From Leucothrix arctica (lineage in GTDB: Bacteria; Pseudomonadota; Gammaproteobacteria; Thiotrichales; Thiotrichaceae): a stretch of 64,000 nucleotides of DNA. The stretch covers positions 110,380 to 174,379 of the forward strand of contig NZ_QGKL01000019.1 of the NCBI RefSeq assembly GCF_003172895.1, given 5' to 3'. This document shows positions 16,590 through 26,002 of the stretch, piece by piece. Every line of letters begins with the position of its first letter. Positions within the stretch are counted from its first letter, which is position 1. The position numbers and the translations under genes are program-made. The notes under the pieces were generated by a model, which was given only the letters and a program-made list of their open reading frames with translations, did not search any database and had not been told where the DNA came from.

Positions 16590-17012
16590 CTAAACCAATG
16601 CTTTTTCCATTGAAATGTGAACAATCCCAGCATCCATAAACTCTTCGCCATATGCTGTAAACCCGAGTCGCTGATAGAAGCCATTAGCGTGCTTTTGTGA
16701 ACCGAGATAAACACGACTATAGCCCTTTTTTGTTGCATCATCGATTAACGAGAGGACAATTTTAGAGCCTACTTTTTGGCCCCGATATGCTTTTAATATA
16801 GCAATACGACCAATATGGCCATCGTCCAACATCCGGCCTATACCAACAACGATATCGTTTAAGTACGCTAAGGCATGCATTGCTTTAACATCCAGCCCAT
16901 CAAAATCTATATCAGCAGAAATACCCTGCTCATTCACAAAAACACTTTCACGGATGGCACGTATAGACTGCTCATCTTCACCCTCAAAAGTTACAAGCCT
17001 GATTTGAAACAT
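16590..17012 (-). CDS. GNAT-family N-acetyltransferase
   Basis: A 140-residue acetyltransferase of the GNAT fold. IRAIRESVFVNEQGISADID at the N terminus is typical of the ElaA/YjcF-like branch. The acetyl-CoA-binding motif A is IGRIAILKAYRGQKVGSKIV (R-x2-G-x-G/S pattern), and motif B is YSRVYLGSQKHANGFYQRLG with FTAYGEEFMDAGIVHISMEK at the end. The acceptor substrate is unknown. The start at 17012 fits the family length. The gene is alone and converges on the HiPIP terminator. Confidence 0.9.
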   Translation of the reverse strand: MFQIRLVTFEGEDEQSIRAIRESVFVNEQGISADIDFDGLDVKAMHALAYLNDIVVGIGRMLDDGHIGRIAILKAYRGQKVGSKIVLSLIDDATKKGYSRVYLGSQKHANGFYQRLGFTAYGEEFMDAGIVHISMEKALV

Positions 17013-17173
17013 TACCTATCTCCGTTGTTTTGGAACGTGATATGACACGTTGCCAGATTTTATATGAAATCCATTAAAAATTACTTAGATTTAATCTTCT
17101 ATCCATATTATGCTGCTGATTAATTACTCAAGAAAATAGTTACTGATACAAAATATTTATAGGAGATGACGAA

Positions 17174-18448
17174 ATGAAGCTTACTCACCTGCCAGTACTC
17201 GCCCTAACACTCGCAATAACAGCCTGTGGTGGAAGCGAAAAAGGTGAAACGCCTCAAACCACTGCTGTAGACTCTTATGTAGGTTTTAGTTACGCGGCTA
17301 ATTTAACATCTAACAATAGTTTCGAGTTTCTAGAACAGGTCTTCATTGGTAGCTCAAGCAGCGTATTAGCGAAAGCTTCGGATAGTTACGCGCCTGAAGA
17401 TCAAATCAGTATTTTAGAAATGCAGTCAGTTTTCAACACTATTGCATTCAAAATGGCGCCTAACGACTTTCAAGCACGCGGCATTAATGAGACTGAACGC
17501 TGTGCAAACGGTGGTACTTTAAAACTCACCGGCACAGTTGATGACGAAAGCTATACCGGCAAGCTGAATGCCGAAATGGTCAATTGCGACCAAGGTTCAG
17601 GAAAGCTAAATGGCGACCTAACCATGGATGTAACCCTAGTCAGCGAAGCACAACAACCGCAGGCTTACATACTCGGATTTAATAACATCACTCTGACGGA
17701 TGGAACACAGACTTATTACCTTGCTGGGACACAGTCTTTTGACTCAGATCGTGGTGTTGATACGACTATCTCGAACATCCTTCAAACCACGTCAGACGGT
17801 CGCCAATTGCTGTCGGAAAACTTTGTGGTCGTCGATAACACCTTAGAAAGCTTCTACACGGGCACGACTGAAACAGGCATCGATATTTCAGGCAAGATCT
17901 ACATCGGTGATTATGGTTATGTTGAGATTTTCACAACCGACCTATTCCAAGACCTTCCCACCGAAATCATGCCTTACACGGGTACGATGGAGTTGTTTGG
18001 CAATGATTCATCACTGAAAGTCATGTCAGACTTCAGTTACACCTCAGTGCTTTTGGATGGAGACGGTAACGGACTTCACGAACAAATTGCTGAGCTTAAT
18101 AATGATGCGTCAAACTTTGAAGAAGGTCTAAACTTCACCCCAAGACAGCCACCGTTGGTAAACATCAGTGATATCGGTGATGAGTTAACGGTTTACGTCG
18201 GTTACGACATGACCTTCGATGGCTTCCTTAGCACTGACCCTAGTGGCGGCCAACTCACCTACCATTGGCAAATAAGCTCAAAGCCAGCAGGCAGTACTTC
18301 ACAAATACAACATGATAGTAGCTCACCCTACTTCATTACTGTCATACCCGACCTTGCCGGCGACTACACCGTCACTTTAACAGTGACAAACGAAAGTGGT
18401 CTATCGTCAATCGAGTCCAAGACAGTCACCGTACTATCACATTTCTAA
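17174..18448 (+). CDS. Lipoprotein with C-terminal PKD-like domain
   Basis: A 424-residue protein with a lipoprotein signal (lipobox ITAC, Cys18). Residues 20-330 form a predicted beta-rich region of no family I recognise; it has one Cys pair (ERCANGG and VNCDQGSG), two repeats of aromatic strands and a DGDGNGLHEQ calcium-site-like loop. The last 90 residues (PPLVNISDIGDELTVYVGYD to LTVTNESGLSS) fit a PKD/Ig-like domain, with YHWQISSKPAGS and GDYTVTLTVTNESG being diagnostic. It is probably a surface or periplasmic outer-membrane lipoprotein. AGGAGATGACGAA precedes the ATG. A strong hairpin follows. Confidence 0.8.
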   Translation: MKLTHLPVLALTLAITACGGSEKGETPQTTAVDSYVGFSYAANLTSNNSFEFLEQVFIGSSSSVLAKASDSYAPEDQISILEMQSVFNTIAFKMAPNDFQARGINETERCANGGTLKLTGTVDDESYTGKLNAEMVNCDQGSGKLNGDLTMDVTLVSEAQQPQAYILGFNNITLTDGTQTYYLAGTQSFDSDRGVDTTISNILQTTSDGRQLLSENFVVVDNTLESFYTGTTETGIDISGKIYIGDYGYVEIFTTDLFQDLPTEIMPYTGTMELFGNDSSLKVMSDFSYTSVLLDGDGNGLHEQIAELNNDASNFEEGLNFTPRQPPLVNISDIGDELTVYVGYDMTFDGFLSTDPSGGQLTYHWQISSKPAGSTSQIQHDSSSPYFITVIPDLAGDYTVTLTVTNESGLSSIESKTVTVLSHF

Positions 18449-18473
18449 ACACTACTTCACAAAGCAAGTAGTC

Positions 18474-18533
18474 CTCCGTAATAAAAACAGCCATGTTCGC
18501 TGCGAAGCTGACATGGCTGTTTTTATTACGGAG
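18474..18533. terminator. Long bidirectional hairpin terminator
   Basis: A perfect 23-bp inverted repeat has arms at 18474-18496 (CTCCGTAATAAAAACAGCCA...) and 18511-18533, with a 14-nt loop. T/A-rich flanks inside the arms allow termination from either side. It lies between the convergent lipoprotein and PatB genes. A partial copy of the right arm (CGTTTTTATTACGCAG) follows at about 18557-18572. Confidence 0.85.
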
Positions 18534-18592
18534 AACGTTACTAACTAAGCGATATAGCCGTTTTTATTACGCAGCACATCACTAAAAAACGA

Positions 18593-19768
18593 TTAAGAAG
18601 CAAACACCTTCTTTAATCGTTCAACTGCCTGCTCAATAACCTCACGACGACATGCAAAGTTAAACCGCAAATACCCATCGCCACCAGAACCAAACATCGA
18701 ACCAACATTAGTCGCAATCTTCGCCTCTTTTTGTACCTTATTAATCACTTCAGCAGTCGATAATCCAGTACCCGAAAAGTCTACCCACGCTAAATACGTC
18801 GAGGCCATTGGCATAGATACTACACCATCAATACTACTCAGCCCCTCGTCCAACAGACGGCGGTTTTCATCCAAGTAAACCAATAGTGACTCCAACCACT
18901 CTTCACCTTGCGAATAAGCAGCCGTTGCCATCAACACACCATAACGCGTTGGTGATGTGCCAGATGCTGCATGTACTTTCAAAAATTTCTGACGCAGAGC
19001 TTTGTCTTCGATAATCACATTACCCGTCAAACCACCCGCAATATTGAATGTCTTAGACCCAGCGGTAAGCATTACTAAACGTGACGAAATCTCAGGTGCC
19101 GCTAATGGCATCACGGTATGTATTACGCCCGAAAAAACCAAGTCATGGTGAATCTCATCAGATACCAATACTAAGTCATGCTCGACACAAAAATCCGCTA
19201 CCGCTTTGAGCTCTTCGACCGTCCAAACACGTCCACCTGGGTTATGTGGTGAACACAAAATCATAAGCTTCTCATGACCTTTAAGCTGACTCGCTAATAG
19301 GTCCAAGTTCATACGATAAATGCCGTCCTGAATCTCCAAAGGTGATTCAATCACTTCACGGTCATTCGCTTTAATGATACGAGCAAACGCATGGTAAACA
19401 GGGGTAAATAAAATCACACCTTCACCAGGTTTGGTATACGCCTGCACACACATTGCTGTACCTTGAATCAAACCGTGAACAGTGCTAATCCAACTTTCAT
19501 CAACCGTCCAGTTATGACGCTTTTGCATCCATCCCATCACGGCTTGATAGTGTTCAGTGTCCCCACCAAAGTAACCATGCACTCCGTGATCAACTGAGCC
19601 TTGCAGCGCATTCTTCACCGCTTGCGGCGGCTTGAAATCCATATCTGCAACCCACATTGGCAAACTTTCTTCAGGCTTTAACCCGTAGTAAGTTTCCATC
19701 ATGTCCCACTTTATAGAGTGAGTGCCAATACGGTCTATCTGTTCATCAAAATTGATCGTCTCGCTCAT
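18593..19768 (-). CDS. PatB/MalY-family PLP-dependent C-S lyase
   Basis: A 391-residue fold-type I PLP enzyme. The N terminus (SIKWDMMETYYGLKPEESLPMWVADMDF) is diagnostic of the PatB/MalY cystathionine beta-lyase subfamily. Other blocks are HGVHGYFGG, CSPHNPGGRVWTVEEL, VSDEIHHDLVF and TAGSKTFNIAG, where the Lys binds PLP; the final Arg (YLRFNFACRREVI) binds the substrate carboxylate. The family splits cystathionine or cysteine conjugates to a thiol, pyruvate and ammonia. The precise substrate is unknown. The nearest upstream genes on the strand are the DUF1223 and hydrolase genes, separated by about 90 bp. Confidence 0.92.
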   Translation of the reverse strand: MSETINFDEQIDRIGTHSIKWDMMETYYGLKPEESLPMWVADMDFKPPQAVKNALQGSVDHGVHGYFGGDTEHYQAVMGWMQKRHNWTVDESWISTVHGLIQGTAMCVQAYTKPGEGVILFTPVYHAFARIIKANDREVIESPLEIQDGIYRMNLDLLASQLKGHEKLMILCSPHNPGGRVWTVEELKAVADFCVEHDLVLVSDEIHHDLVFSGVIHTVMPLAAPEISSRLVMLTAGSKTFNIAGGLTGNVIIEDKALRQKFLKVHAASGTSPTRYGVLMATAAYSQGEEWLESLLVYLDENRRLLDEGLSSIDGVVSMPMASTYLAWVDFSGTGLSTAEVINKVQKEAKIATNVGSMFGSGGDGYLRFNFACRREVIEQAVERLKKVFAS

Positions 19769-19861
19769 ATCAGGTCATCTCGCATTGCAGGGAAAATAGA
19801 GCTCATAGTGTACTGCATCCGCAATAACGACCACAGAGAGATTTAAGAAATATTGCTGACT

Positions 19862-20638
19862 TTACAGGTAGCCACCAGTCGCTTGAATCACTTGTTGGTT
19901 TGCCCCTTGAGAGAGCCAAACTACCACCGCACTTTGCTTTTGACCGCTCTGCGGAATCGCAGGCATAGCAACCTGCCACTGATTAGGAGAAGCTGAGACA
20001 GTGTGTTTTTTGTGATTCAGAACAACGAAGTCATGTTTGAGTATTTCACCACGGTTTTCACCTGCTCTTACTTTAGAGCTGAGGTCCATACCAAGTATGG
20101 CAACGTTTAGCACATAGCTACCAGACTTCGCTTGAGCCATTAGACTTTTTGACTCGGGTGTAAACTTAACCGATACCGTATCTGAGTTATCAGTGATTGA
20201 CGCTTTAAGCACGCCTACATTATTGGTATTTTGCTTCCATGCACGCTTGCCTGAAAGCCATGCTCGCCACTCGCCGCTGTTAGCAACAAACTGTGGTGTG
20301 TATGACTGAGATACACTGCCGCTGCTGACATAGTCACGCTGACGTATGCTGTAAGCCGGTTTTGCAAAACGATCTTTCCAACCAATGTAGTCCCAATAGT
20401 CGACATGAAATGCCATAGGGATAACGTCTTTGAATAATTCAGGTTTGTCTTTAAATGTGCTGAGCCATCGGTCAGCGGGTGGACAACTACTACAACCTTC
20501 TGAGGTGTATAGCTCAAGTACGTCGGTTGCTTCTGACTGACTACTAAAGTCTTTTGCTGACGCTATGTTAAACAAGGCCGTACTCCCCAGAAGAGTGATA
20601 AGTGCGGTCTGTTTGAGTAATTTTGTAGGTAGGGGCAT
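19862..20638 (-). CDS. Secreted DUF1223 thioredoxin-fold protein
   Basis: A 258-residue protein with an N-terminal signal (TALITLLGSTALFNIASA). The family signature VLELYTSEGCSSCPPADRWL contains a Cys-x-x-Cys site in a thioredoxin-like strand-helix. FHVDYWDYIGWKDRFA, YSIRQRDYV and YTPQFVANSG then follow the DUF1223 pattern, and a C-terminal beta domain completes it (VAILGMDLSSKVRAGENRG). Members are periplasmic; a redox role is often inferred but not shown. Length is typical of the family. Confidence 0.9.
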   Translation of the reverse strand: MPLPTKLLKQTALITLLGSTALFNIASAKDFSSQSEATDVLELYTSEGCSSCPPADRWLSTFKDKPELFKDVIPMAFHVDYWDYIGWKDRFAKPAYSIRQRDYVSSGSVSQSYTPQFVANSGEWRAWLSGKRAWKQNTNNVGVLKASITDNSDTVSVKFTPESKSLMAQAKSGSYVLNVAILGMDLSSKVRAGENRGEILKHDFVVLNHKKHTVSASPNQWQVAMPAIPQSGQKQSAVVVWLSQGANQQVIQATGGYL

Positions 20639-20690
20639 TGCTGAATCTCCATTGGTATTACAAATAATACGCGAGGAGATACTTTTTAGA

Positions 20691-21812
20691 TTAGGAAGGG
20701 TTAGACGTTGCCCATGACTGAGTGCGCGCCAGCCTCATCAACATAATGCCTGGCATGGTTAGATCTGTCGCTTTTGCCGATAAGATAATGATTGCAATAT
20801 CGTCTACCGGATCAATCGCTGCATAGCTAGAAAAGCCACCGACCATGCCATTGTGCCATGATACATTTTTATTGCCGTAAAACTTCTCTAGCTTGCCAGC
20901 CTTCATCCAACCACCATCAGCATCTAAAGGATTTTTTGAGTCACTCGATTGATTAAGAAAATGCTTCAAAAAGGTCAACATATCGGCTGCTGTCGAGTTA
21001 AAACCACCAGCACCCTCTAGCGCTCCAAATGTCCACAAGTCAGCCTTATCACCGTTACGGTCATAACCCTGCACCATCGACTCATTCATCTCATCAGATA
21101 ACTCAGTACTAGTCATATTCATACCAAGCGCTGAGCATATTTTGTCTTTCGCCAAACAATCCAGACGCTCACCTGAAACAACTTCAAGTACATGACCGAG
21201 TAAGCCTGTCCCGAAGTTAGAATATTCAACGTATCCAGACTCTTTCTTGCCTTCACTTGTTTTAAGATATTCAATCACATCATCAAAGCTAAGCACACTG
21301 TATGGATTTTTTAAAATGTCTTCTTTGCCAAATTGATCGACTGTTTTATCAATAAACACTTTCGGGACTCTAGGAAAACCAGAAGTATGAGTAACAAGCT
21401 GATGTAATGTCACTGACTTTGCATCTTCAGAAAGCTCATATTTGTCACCCATCAACTCACCGAGTGTTGAGTCCATAGTGACCAAGCCCTCACGAATTAA
21501 AGCGTGAAGTACCGATACTGTAATCAACTTACTGAGCGAACCAATTTGAAAAATACTATGCTGATCAGGTTGTTGATATAGGTCTTCACTAAAACGACCT
21601 TCCGATTTGAAGTAGCTTGTCCCTTGCTTGTACACACCCACCATAATGGCTTCTTTAGGGTCGCCTTTAGTCATTTTAGTGACTTCAGCATCAATCTCGA
21701 CCTTCAGATGCTTTTTATCTTCTACGGTGAGGATTTTTCTTCTGGCATAAAAGAAAGCACACGCGACTAGCACTAATACTACTAATAGAAAGATCATAAT
21801 ATTCTGTATCAT
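20691..21812 (-). CDS. Serine hydrolase of the beta-lactamase (class C/PBP) family
   Basis: A 373-residue protein with an N-terminal membrane anchor (MIQNIMIFLLVVLVLVACAF). The catalytic motif SxxK is in FQIGSLSKLITVSVLHAL, the second motif YxN in YVEYSNFGTGLLGHVLEVVS, and the third-strand HxG-type motif in WHNGMVGGFSSYAAIDP. VTLHQLVTHTSGFPRVP is a standard family landmark. Members are penicillin-binding proteins, esterases or peptidases; a beta-lactamase function should not be assumed. The active domain is predicted to be periplasmic. It is 123 bp downstream of the acyltransferase on the same strand. Confidence 0.9.
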   Translation of the reverse strand: MIQNIMIFLLVVLVLVACAFFYARRKILTVEDKKHLKVEIDAEVTKMTKGDPKEAIMVGVYKQGTSYFKSEGRFSEDLYQQPDQHSIFQIGSLSKLITVSVLHALIREGLVTMDSTLGELMGDKYELSEDAKSVTLHQLVTHTSGFPRVPKVFIDKTVDQFGKEDILKNPYSVLSFDDVIEYLKTSEGKKESGYVEYSNFGTGLLGHVLEVVSGERLDCLAKDKICSALGMNMTSTELSDEMNESMVQGYDRNGDKADLWTFGALEGAGGFNSTAADMLTFLKHFLNQSSDSKNPLDADGGWMKAGKLEKFYGNKNVSWHNGMVGGFSSYAAIDPVDDIAIIILSAKATDLTMPGIMLMRLARTQSWATSNPS

Positions 21813-21935
21813 TTAATGGTCTCTATAACCAAAAGGTTAGTCGCTTTATCCATATTTTTCACCTGGGACTTTCTGTATTTATTCAGATGTCTAGCAGTAT
21901 GATTAACTCAATTTCAAAATACCATACTGCCACGA

Positions 21936-22988
21936 CTAACTGTCAACTGCACGAACAACATTTTGTTGTCCCTGATCCTTAAAATCCTTAACTAATTGTT
22001 TTTTAATATACTTTGCAATTGTTGTCTCAACATATCTAAACAACACCCAGCCACCTATTGTAGAGCTAATAAATAACACCAAAACAAAAAACCAACCATT
22101 CATAACACCAGTCAAACCTAACTTACTCAGAACCATGGCTGCAGCGACTAAAATGAATGGATGAATCAAATACATCGCATAAGATGAATCACCTAAAAGG
22201 TTCAACAGCTGATTGGGCCGCTTTTGTAACTCTCTTTCAACACCAAGTGCACCCGCCATAATTAATAGCATGGGTACGCCGAAATCAATGACTCTGATAT
22301 CGGTTTGAATACCCTGATTGACAGCCAGTAAGCCACCAATACCTACGCCCATTAGCATCGGCATAGTCATCATTGGTAATCTCTTAATAAGGGGCATGTA
22401 ATAGCAAAGTCCAATACCCGCTGCGAACTCTAAAAGCAGCTGATTACTCAAGAACATTCCCCAGACACTATTTTGTGGTTGGAAAAAACCAAACACTGAC
22501 AGTACGGTAAGCGCCAAAACAACAAGCAAACTCCCAACGCCACGACTAAACAGTAGGCCGAGCGTAAATAGTATGTAGAACAAAAATTCGTAACTCAATG
22601 TCCAGCCGTTTGCTACTAAATAAGAGCCACTACTTGGAAGGAGAAAGAATGAGGCTAATAGATCAGTTTCACCACCGCTGCTATTTACTTTATCTGGCAT
22701 TAGTACATAAACGATGAGTGCTAGACAGGTCACAAACCAATACAAAGGAATAATACGTAACACGCGACGCCACAAGAAAGTGATCGTTGAATTAGGTTGC
22801 TGGTGCTTCTCTGACATGGTGTAGCACATGATAAAACCGGAGATAAGGAAGAATAGATCAACACCTGCGCCGCCAATATGCCAGCCTGACAGTACGTCCG
22901 TAGAATACTGTGCACTCTTTAAGCCGATGTGCTCCAAAAGCACCATTCCAGCGGCTATGCCTCGTAAATATTGTACCGAAAGTACCAT
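21936..22988 (-). CDS. Acyltransferase family 3 (OafA/YrhL-like) membrane protein
   Basis: A 350-residue integral membrane protein with about ten hydrophobic helices. The N-terminal motif YLRGIAAGMVLLEHIG contains the conserved Arg and the catalytic-site His. DLFFLISGFIMCYTM and the TFLWRRVLRIIPLYWFVT block are characteristic of PF01757; LGDSSYAMYLIHPFILV comes near the end. These enzymes move acetyl or other acyl groups onto exported sugars or lipids. No glycan-synthesis gene is adjacent, so the acceptor is unknown. The start at 22988 gives normal length. Confidence 0.92.
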   Translation of the reverse strand: MVLSVQYLRGIAAGMVLLEHIGLKSAQYSTDVLSGWHIGGAGVDLFFLISGFIMCYTMSEKHQQPNSTITFLWRRVLRIIPLYWFVTCLALIVYVLMPDKVNSSGGETDLLASFFLLPSSGSYLVANGWTLSYEFLFYILFTLGLLFSRGVGSLLVVLALTVLSVFGFFQPQNSVWGMFLSNQLLLEFAAGIGLCYYMPLIKRLPMMTMPMLMGVGIGGLLAVNQGIQTDIRVIDFGVPMLLIMAGALGVERELQKRPNQLLNLLGDSSYAMYLIHPFILVAAAMVLSKLGLTGVMNGWFFVLVLFISSTIGGWVLFRYVETTIAKYIKKQLVKDFKDQGQQNVVRAVDS

Positions 22989-23245
22989 TTCTACCTGTCC
23001 TTAGTTAATAAACACCACAGTCCTTTGCTGTGGGTGAACTCATCATACTCAGCCGGTAAAAAATGCCATCTGCCACAACCTCAAGTGGTTATGACTGGCA
23101 GACAATCTGCGTTATAGCTACAAAAACGCTCTTATAAATTCCTTTTCAGTGAACATTTTTTTAAATAACAAACACTGAATAGTTATACGTTTGAAATTAA
23201 CATAAGTTTCAACACCCACCCATTATTAGAAGGCGGAACACTCCT

Positions 23246-24679
23246 ATGATCAAAGATTTATGCCGTATAGGCTCACGCTTATCCCTTAATCACTGGATGC
23301 GTTGGGCTGGTTTAGGATTTCTCGGACTCCTTATATTGACTCTAGTGACACGCTGTAACTCAATTGAAAATGACATACAGCAACGTACTGATAAAGACCT
23401 TAATGCAGCAGGTATGTCATGGGCTAAATCGGACCTTGATGGTCGCGGTCGTGACGTTATGCTGACGGGTGTTGCACCGAGTGAAACGAGTAAGATGAAT
23501 GCCATCACACTTGTTGAAAATATTGATGGTGTGCGACAGGTCTCTCATGACATCAGCATTAAACAATACGTTTCTTCTACATTTAGTTTTAAACAGACTG
23601 ACGCTAAAGTTCACCTTAGCGGCATCTTCCCCAACCAAGCCAGCATTGACAGAACAATAACTAAAGCCCGTGAAGTATATGGCGATGATAATGTCGTTAA
23701 CGAATTAACAGTAAGCGATAGTGCAAGTAAACCTGCATGGTTAGCTGGCGCTGTTGGCGTAATGGCCGCGATGAAAGTAGCGGAAGACTTTTCGATGGAT
23801 GCATCGGATGACGTGCTTACTATTAGTGGAGTGGTTGAGTCAGAAGAAGCTAAAACGTTGTTACTAACACAAGCAAAAGCAGACCTTCGTAAAGACATCA
23901 CTGAGTCGATAAAAGTTGTTAAAAAAGGCCCTACGCCAGCAGAGTTAGCGGTAGAAGCGTCACGCCTTGCTGAAATAGACAGACTTGCTATGCTTGCTAA
24001 GGAAGAGCGCATTGCTGAGCAAGCCGCAGCGCTTAAACTTGCGGAAGAAGAGCGTTTAGCTGAAAAGAAACGACTGGCTGCTGAAGCTGAGTTATTACGC
24101 CTTGCGGAAGAAAAGCGTCAAGCCGAAGAAGCTGAATTAGCACGCCTTGCCGAAGAGAAGCGTTTAGCTGCTGAAGCTGAGTTAGCACGACTTACAGAAG
24201 AAAAACGTTTAGCGGATGAAGCACAAAAAATAGCAGTACTAGAACGCATAGCGGCAGCAGAAAAAGCGAGATTAGCTAAGCTAGAAGCTATTCGAATGGC
24301 AGAGCAGCAGGCACTTGCCGCGGCACAAAAACAACGTAACTTACTGGTGAGCTGCCAAGCTAACCTAAACCATCTGCTTGATAGCAACACGTCACTTTTC
24401 TACGATGGGACTAGCACGATTAAAGGCACAAGCTACCCTGTGTTAGCCATGCTTGCCGTACAAATAAATGGCTGTAGTGAGGTACTTCATCAAAACAACC
24501 AGTTAATCGACATTCAAGCAACTGACAACAATATCGCCATCGCGAAGGCACGCCAAAGCACGGTAATTTCTTACTTAGAAAATATCAACGGTGCACATCG
24601 CGGTTTATTGCGTATGGGACAACCGACATCGGCTACGTCAAACGGCACGTCTCAGTTAACTTTCACCCTATCAAAATAG
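23246..24679 (+). CDS. BON-domain, coiled-coil protein with decayed OmpA-like end
   Basis: A 477-residue inner-membrane-anchored protein. Helix at about 20-37 (WAGLGFLGLLILTLVTRC), two BON-type segments (about 45-110, LDGRGRDVMLTGVAP; and 112-225), a Glu/Ala/Lys-rich TolA-like coiled coil (about 235-350, repeats such as RLAEEKRLAAEAEL), then a C-terminal domain aligned with the OmpA domain of the paralogue at 26404. The paralogue's peptidoglycan-binding block SGHTDSRG is replaced by QATDNNIA, although a following ARQSTVISYL remains. So it probably no longer binds peptidoglycan. It is the first gene of a unit with the HhH membrane protein 12 bp downstream. Role unknown; it is likely to span the periplasm. 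Confidence 0.82.
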   Translation: MIKDLCRIGSRLSLNHWMRWAGLGFLGLLILTLVTRCNSIENDIQQRTDKDLNAAGMSWAKSDLDGRGRDVMLTGVAPSETSKMNAITLVENIDGVRQVSHDISIKQYVSSTFSFKQTDAKVHLSGIFPNQASIDRTITKAREVYGDDNVVNELTVSDSASKPAWLAGAVGVMAAMKVAEDFSMDASDDVLTISGVVESEEAKTLLLTQAKADLRKDITESIKVVKKGPTPAELAVEASRLAEIDRLAMLAKEERIAEQAAALKLAEEERLAEKKRLAAEAELLRLAEEKRQAEEAELARLAEEKRLAAEAELARLTEEKRLADEAQKIAVLERIAAAEKARLAKLEAIRMAEQQALAAAQKQRNLLVSCQANLNHLLDSNTSLFYDGTSTIKGTSYPVLAMLAVQINGCSEVLHQNNQLIDIQATDNNIAIAKARQSTVISYLENINGAHRGLLRMGQPTSATSNGTSQLTFTLSK

Positions 24680-24691
24680 GATAAACTCCAA

Positions 24692-26002
24692 ATGCAAATG
24701 CTTATCTTACAAGTGATTCTGTGGTTACTTTTCGCGCTTCTAGCAGGTCTAGCCATCGGCTGGTTAGTTCGTCCTTATTTTTGTAGAGACTGCGTGACTG
24801 ACGGCGCGCCTAGTGACTCAACCAGTGCACCTACCGTAACGCCAATGACTAACACTTCTGAAAAGAATGTGATTCATGATGATATCGACAGTTCATTAAC
24901 AACAGCAAGTACTGCAGCAGTAACGGCTGTCGCTACTGCAGTCGCCACTAAGCTAGTCAGTAATAATGCTGACAGCCCTTCTGATGATTTGACTGACAGC
25001 TTAGATATTACTGCTAGAGATGCTTCTTATAGTGACTCTGAAGTAGATAACGAGTTAGATTTTGATGCTGATACGAAAGTATTGATCGGAGAACTTGATC
25101 TTAATGATACTGAATTAGATATTGAAATTAACTTAGACAACCCTGACTTATTAGCTGACCTTGAAATGGGAATGGAAGCGGGTACAGGAGTCGATGATGC
25201 TGAATTAGCTGTTGAGACTGTTACTAACTCAAACATCGAAGCTGTCACTAAGTCAGACTTAGATGAGGCAGTTGAAGCTGAACTAGATGTTGAGACGGTT
25301 AAGCCAGAATCAAACAGTGACAATGGTGCTGCAATCACTGCCGCTGCAAGTCTTGGCGCTGTAGCAGCATCATCTGTACTCGTCGGTAAAAACGCTAGTA
25401 GTACTAAAGATGCAACTCGAAGCACGCCATCAGCAAATATTAAAGCAGGTACGGCAACGATTAAAGCTGCGCCAAAGGATAAAGGGCCTGATGATCTAAC
25501 GCGTATTAATGGTATCGGTAAACCCATTGAAACGATTTTACATGACACCGATATTCACACATTCCAGCAGATTGCTGACTTTACCCCTGAAAATATTTCA
25601 GATTATAAAGAGAATATAACCTGGCCTGGCGCAGTGAATATTTCAGAATGGGTTGAGCAAGCGAAGGTTATCGTTGGCGAAGGCCAAGTCATCATTACTG
25701 ACGAAATGAAACCGGCACTCCTCACTGAGCCTAGAGCTGGTAGCAAACGTGGCGATGACCTGAAACGTGTCAAAGGTATTGGTAAGGTACTTGAGCGACG
25801 CTTAAAAGAGTTAGGGATTTATCACTACGGTCAAATTGCAGATCTAACTGATGATCAAGTGCTGTGGATCAGTGACTACATCACTTTCCCTGAGGGCCGC
25901 ATTCAAGCCGAAGCATGGGTTGCACAAGCCAAGGCGTTAGCTGAAGGTGAAGATACTGAGTACTCCAATCGTTTTGACAGTGGCGACACCCCTTACAAAT
26001 AA
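24692..26002 (+). CDS. Membrane protein with two helix-hairpin-helix domains
   Basis: A 436-residue protein with an N-terminal membrane helix (LQVILWLLFALLAGLAIGWL), then RPYFCRDCV and a long, very acidic low-complexity segment (about 40-215; Asp, Glu and Thr). Two C-terminal repeats follow: DDLTRINGIGKPIETILHDT (about 270) and DDLKRVKGIGKVLERRLKEL (about 355). Each is a helix-hairpin-helix of the type labelled flap-endonuclease-1-like or DUF4332. No nuclease motif is present, so a protein- or DNA-binding role is more likely. The N terminus resembles the 40-residue peptide at 28589. It lies 12 bp after the BON gene. Confidence 0.82.
   Translation: MQMLILQVILWLLFALLAGLAIGWLVRPYFCRDCVTDGAPSDSTSAPTVTPMTNTSEKNVIHDDIDSSLTTASTAAVTAVATAVATKLVSNNADSPSDDLTDSLDITARDASYSDSEVDNELDFDADTKVLIGELDLNDTELDIEINLDNPDLLADLEMGMEAGTGVDDAELAVETVTNSNIEAVTKSDLDEAVEAELDVETVKPESNSDNGAAITAAASLGAVAASSVLVGKNASSTKDATRSTPSANIKAGTATIKAAPKDKGPDDLTRINGIGKPIETILHDTDIHTFQQIADFTPENISDYKENITWPGAVNISEWVEQAKVIVGEGQVIITDEMKPALLTEPRAGSKRGDDLKRVKGIGKVLERRLKELGIYHYGQIADLTDDQVLWISDYITFPEGRIQAEAWVAQAKALAEGEDTEYSNRFDSGDTPYK

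Noticed and set aside
20691..21812. Antibiotic-resistance beta-lactamase
   Set aside because: SxxK, YxN and HxG motifs are shared with penicillin-binding proteins and esterases, and the membrane anchor is unlike AmpC. No resistance function can be claimed.
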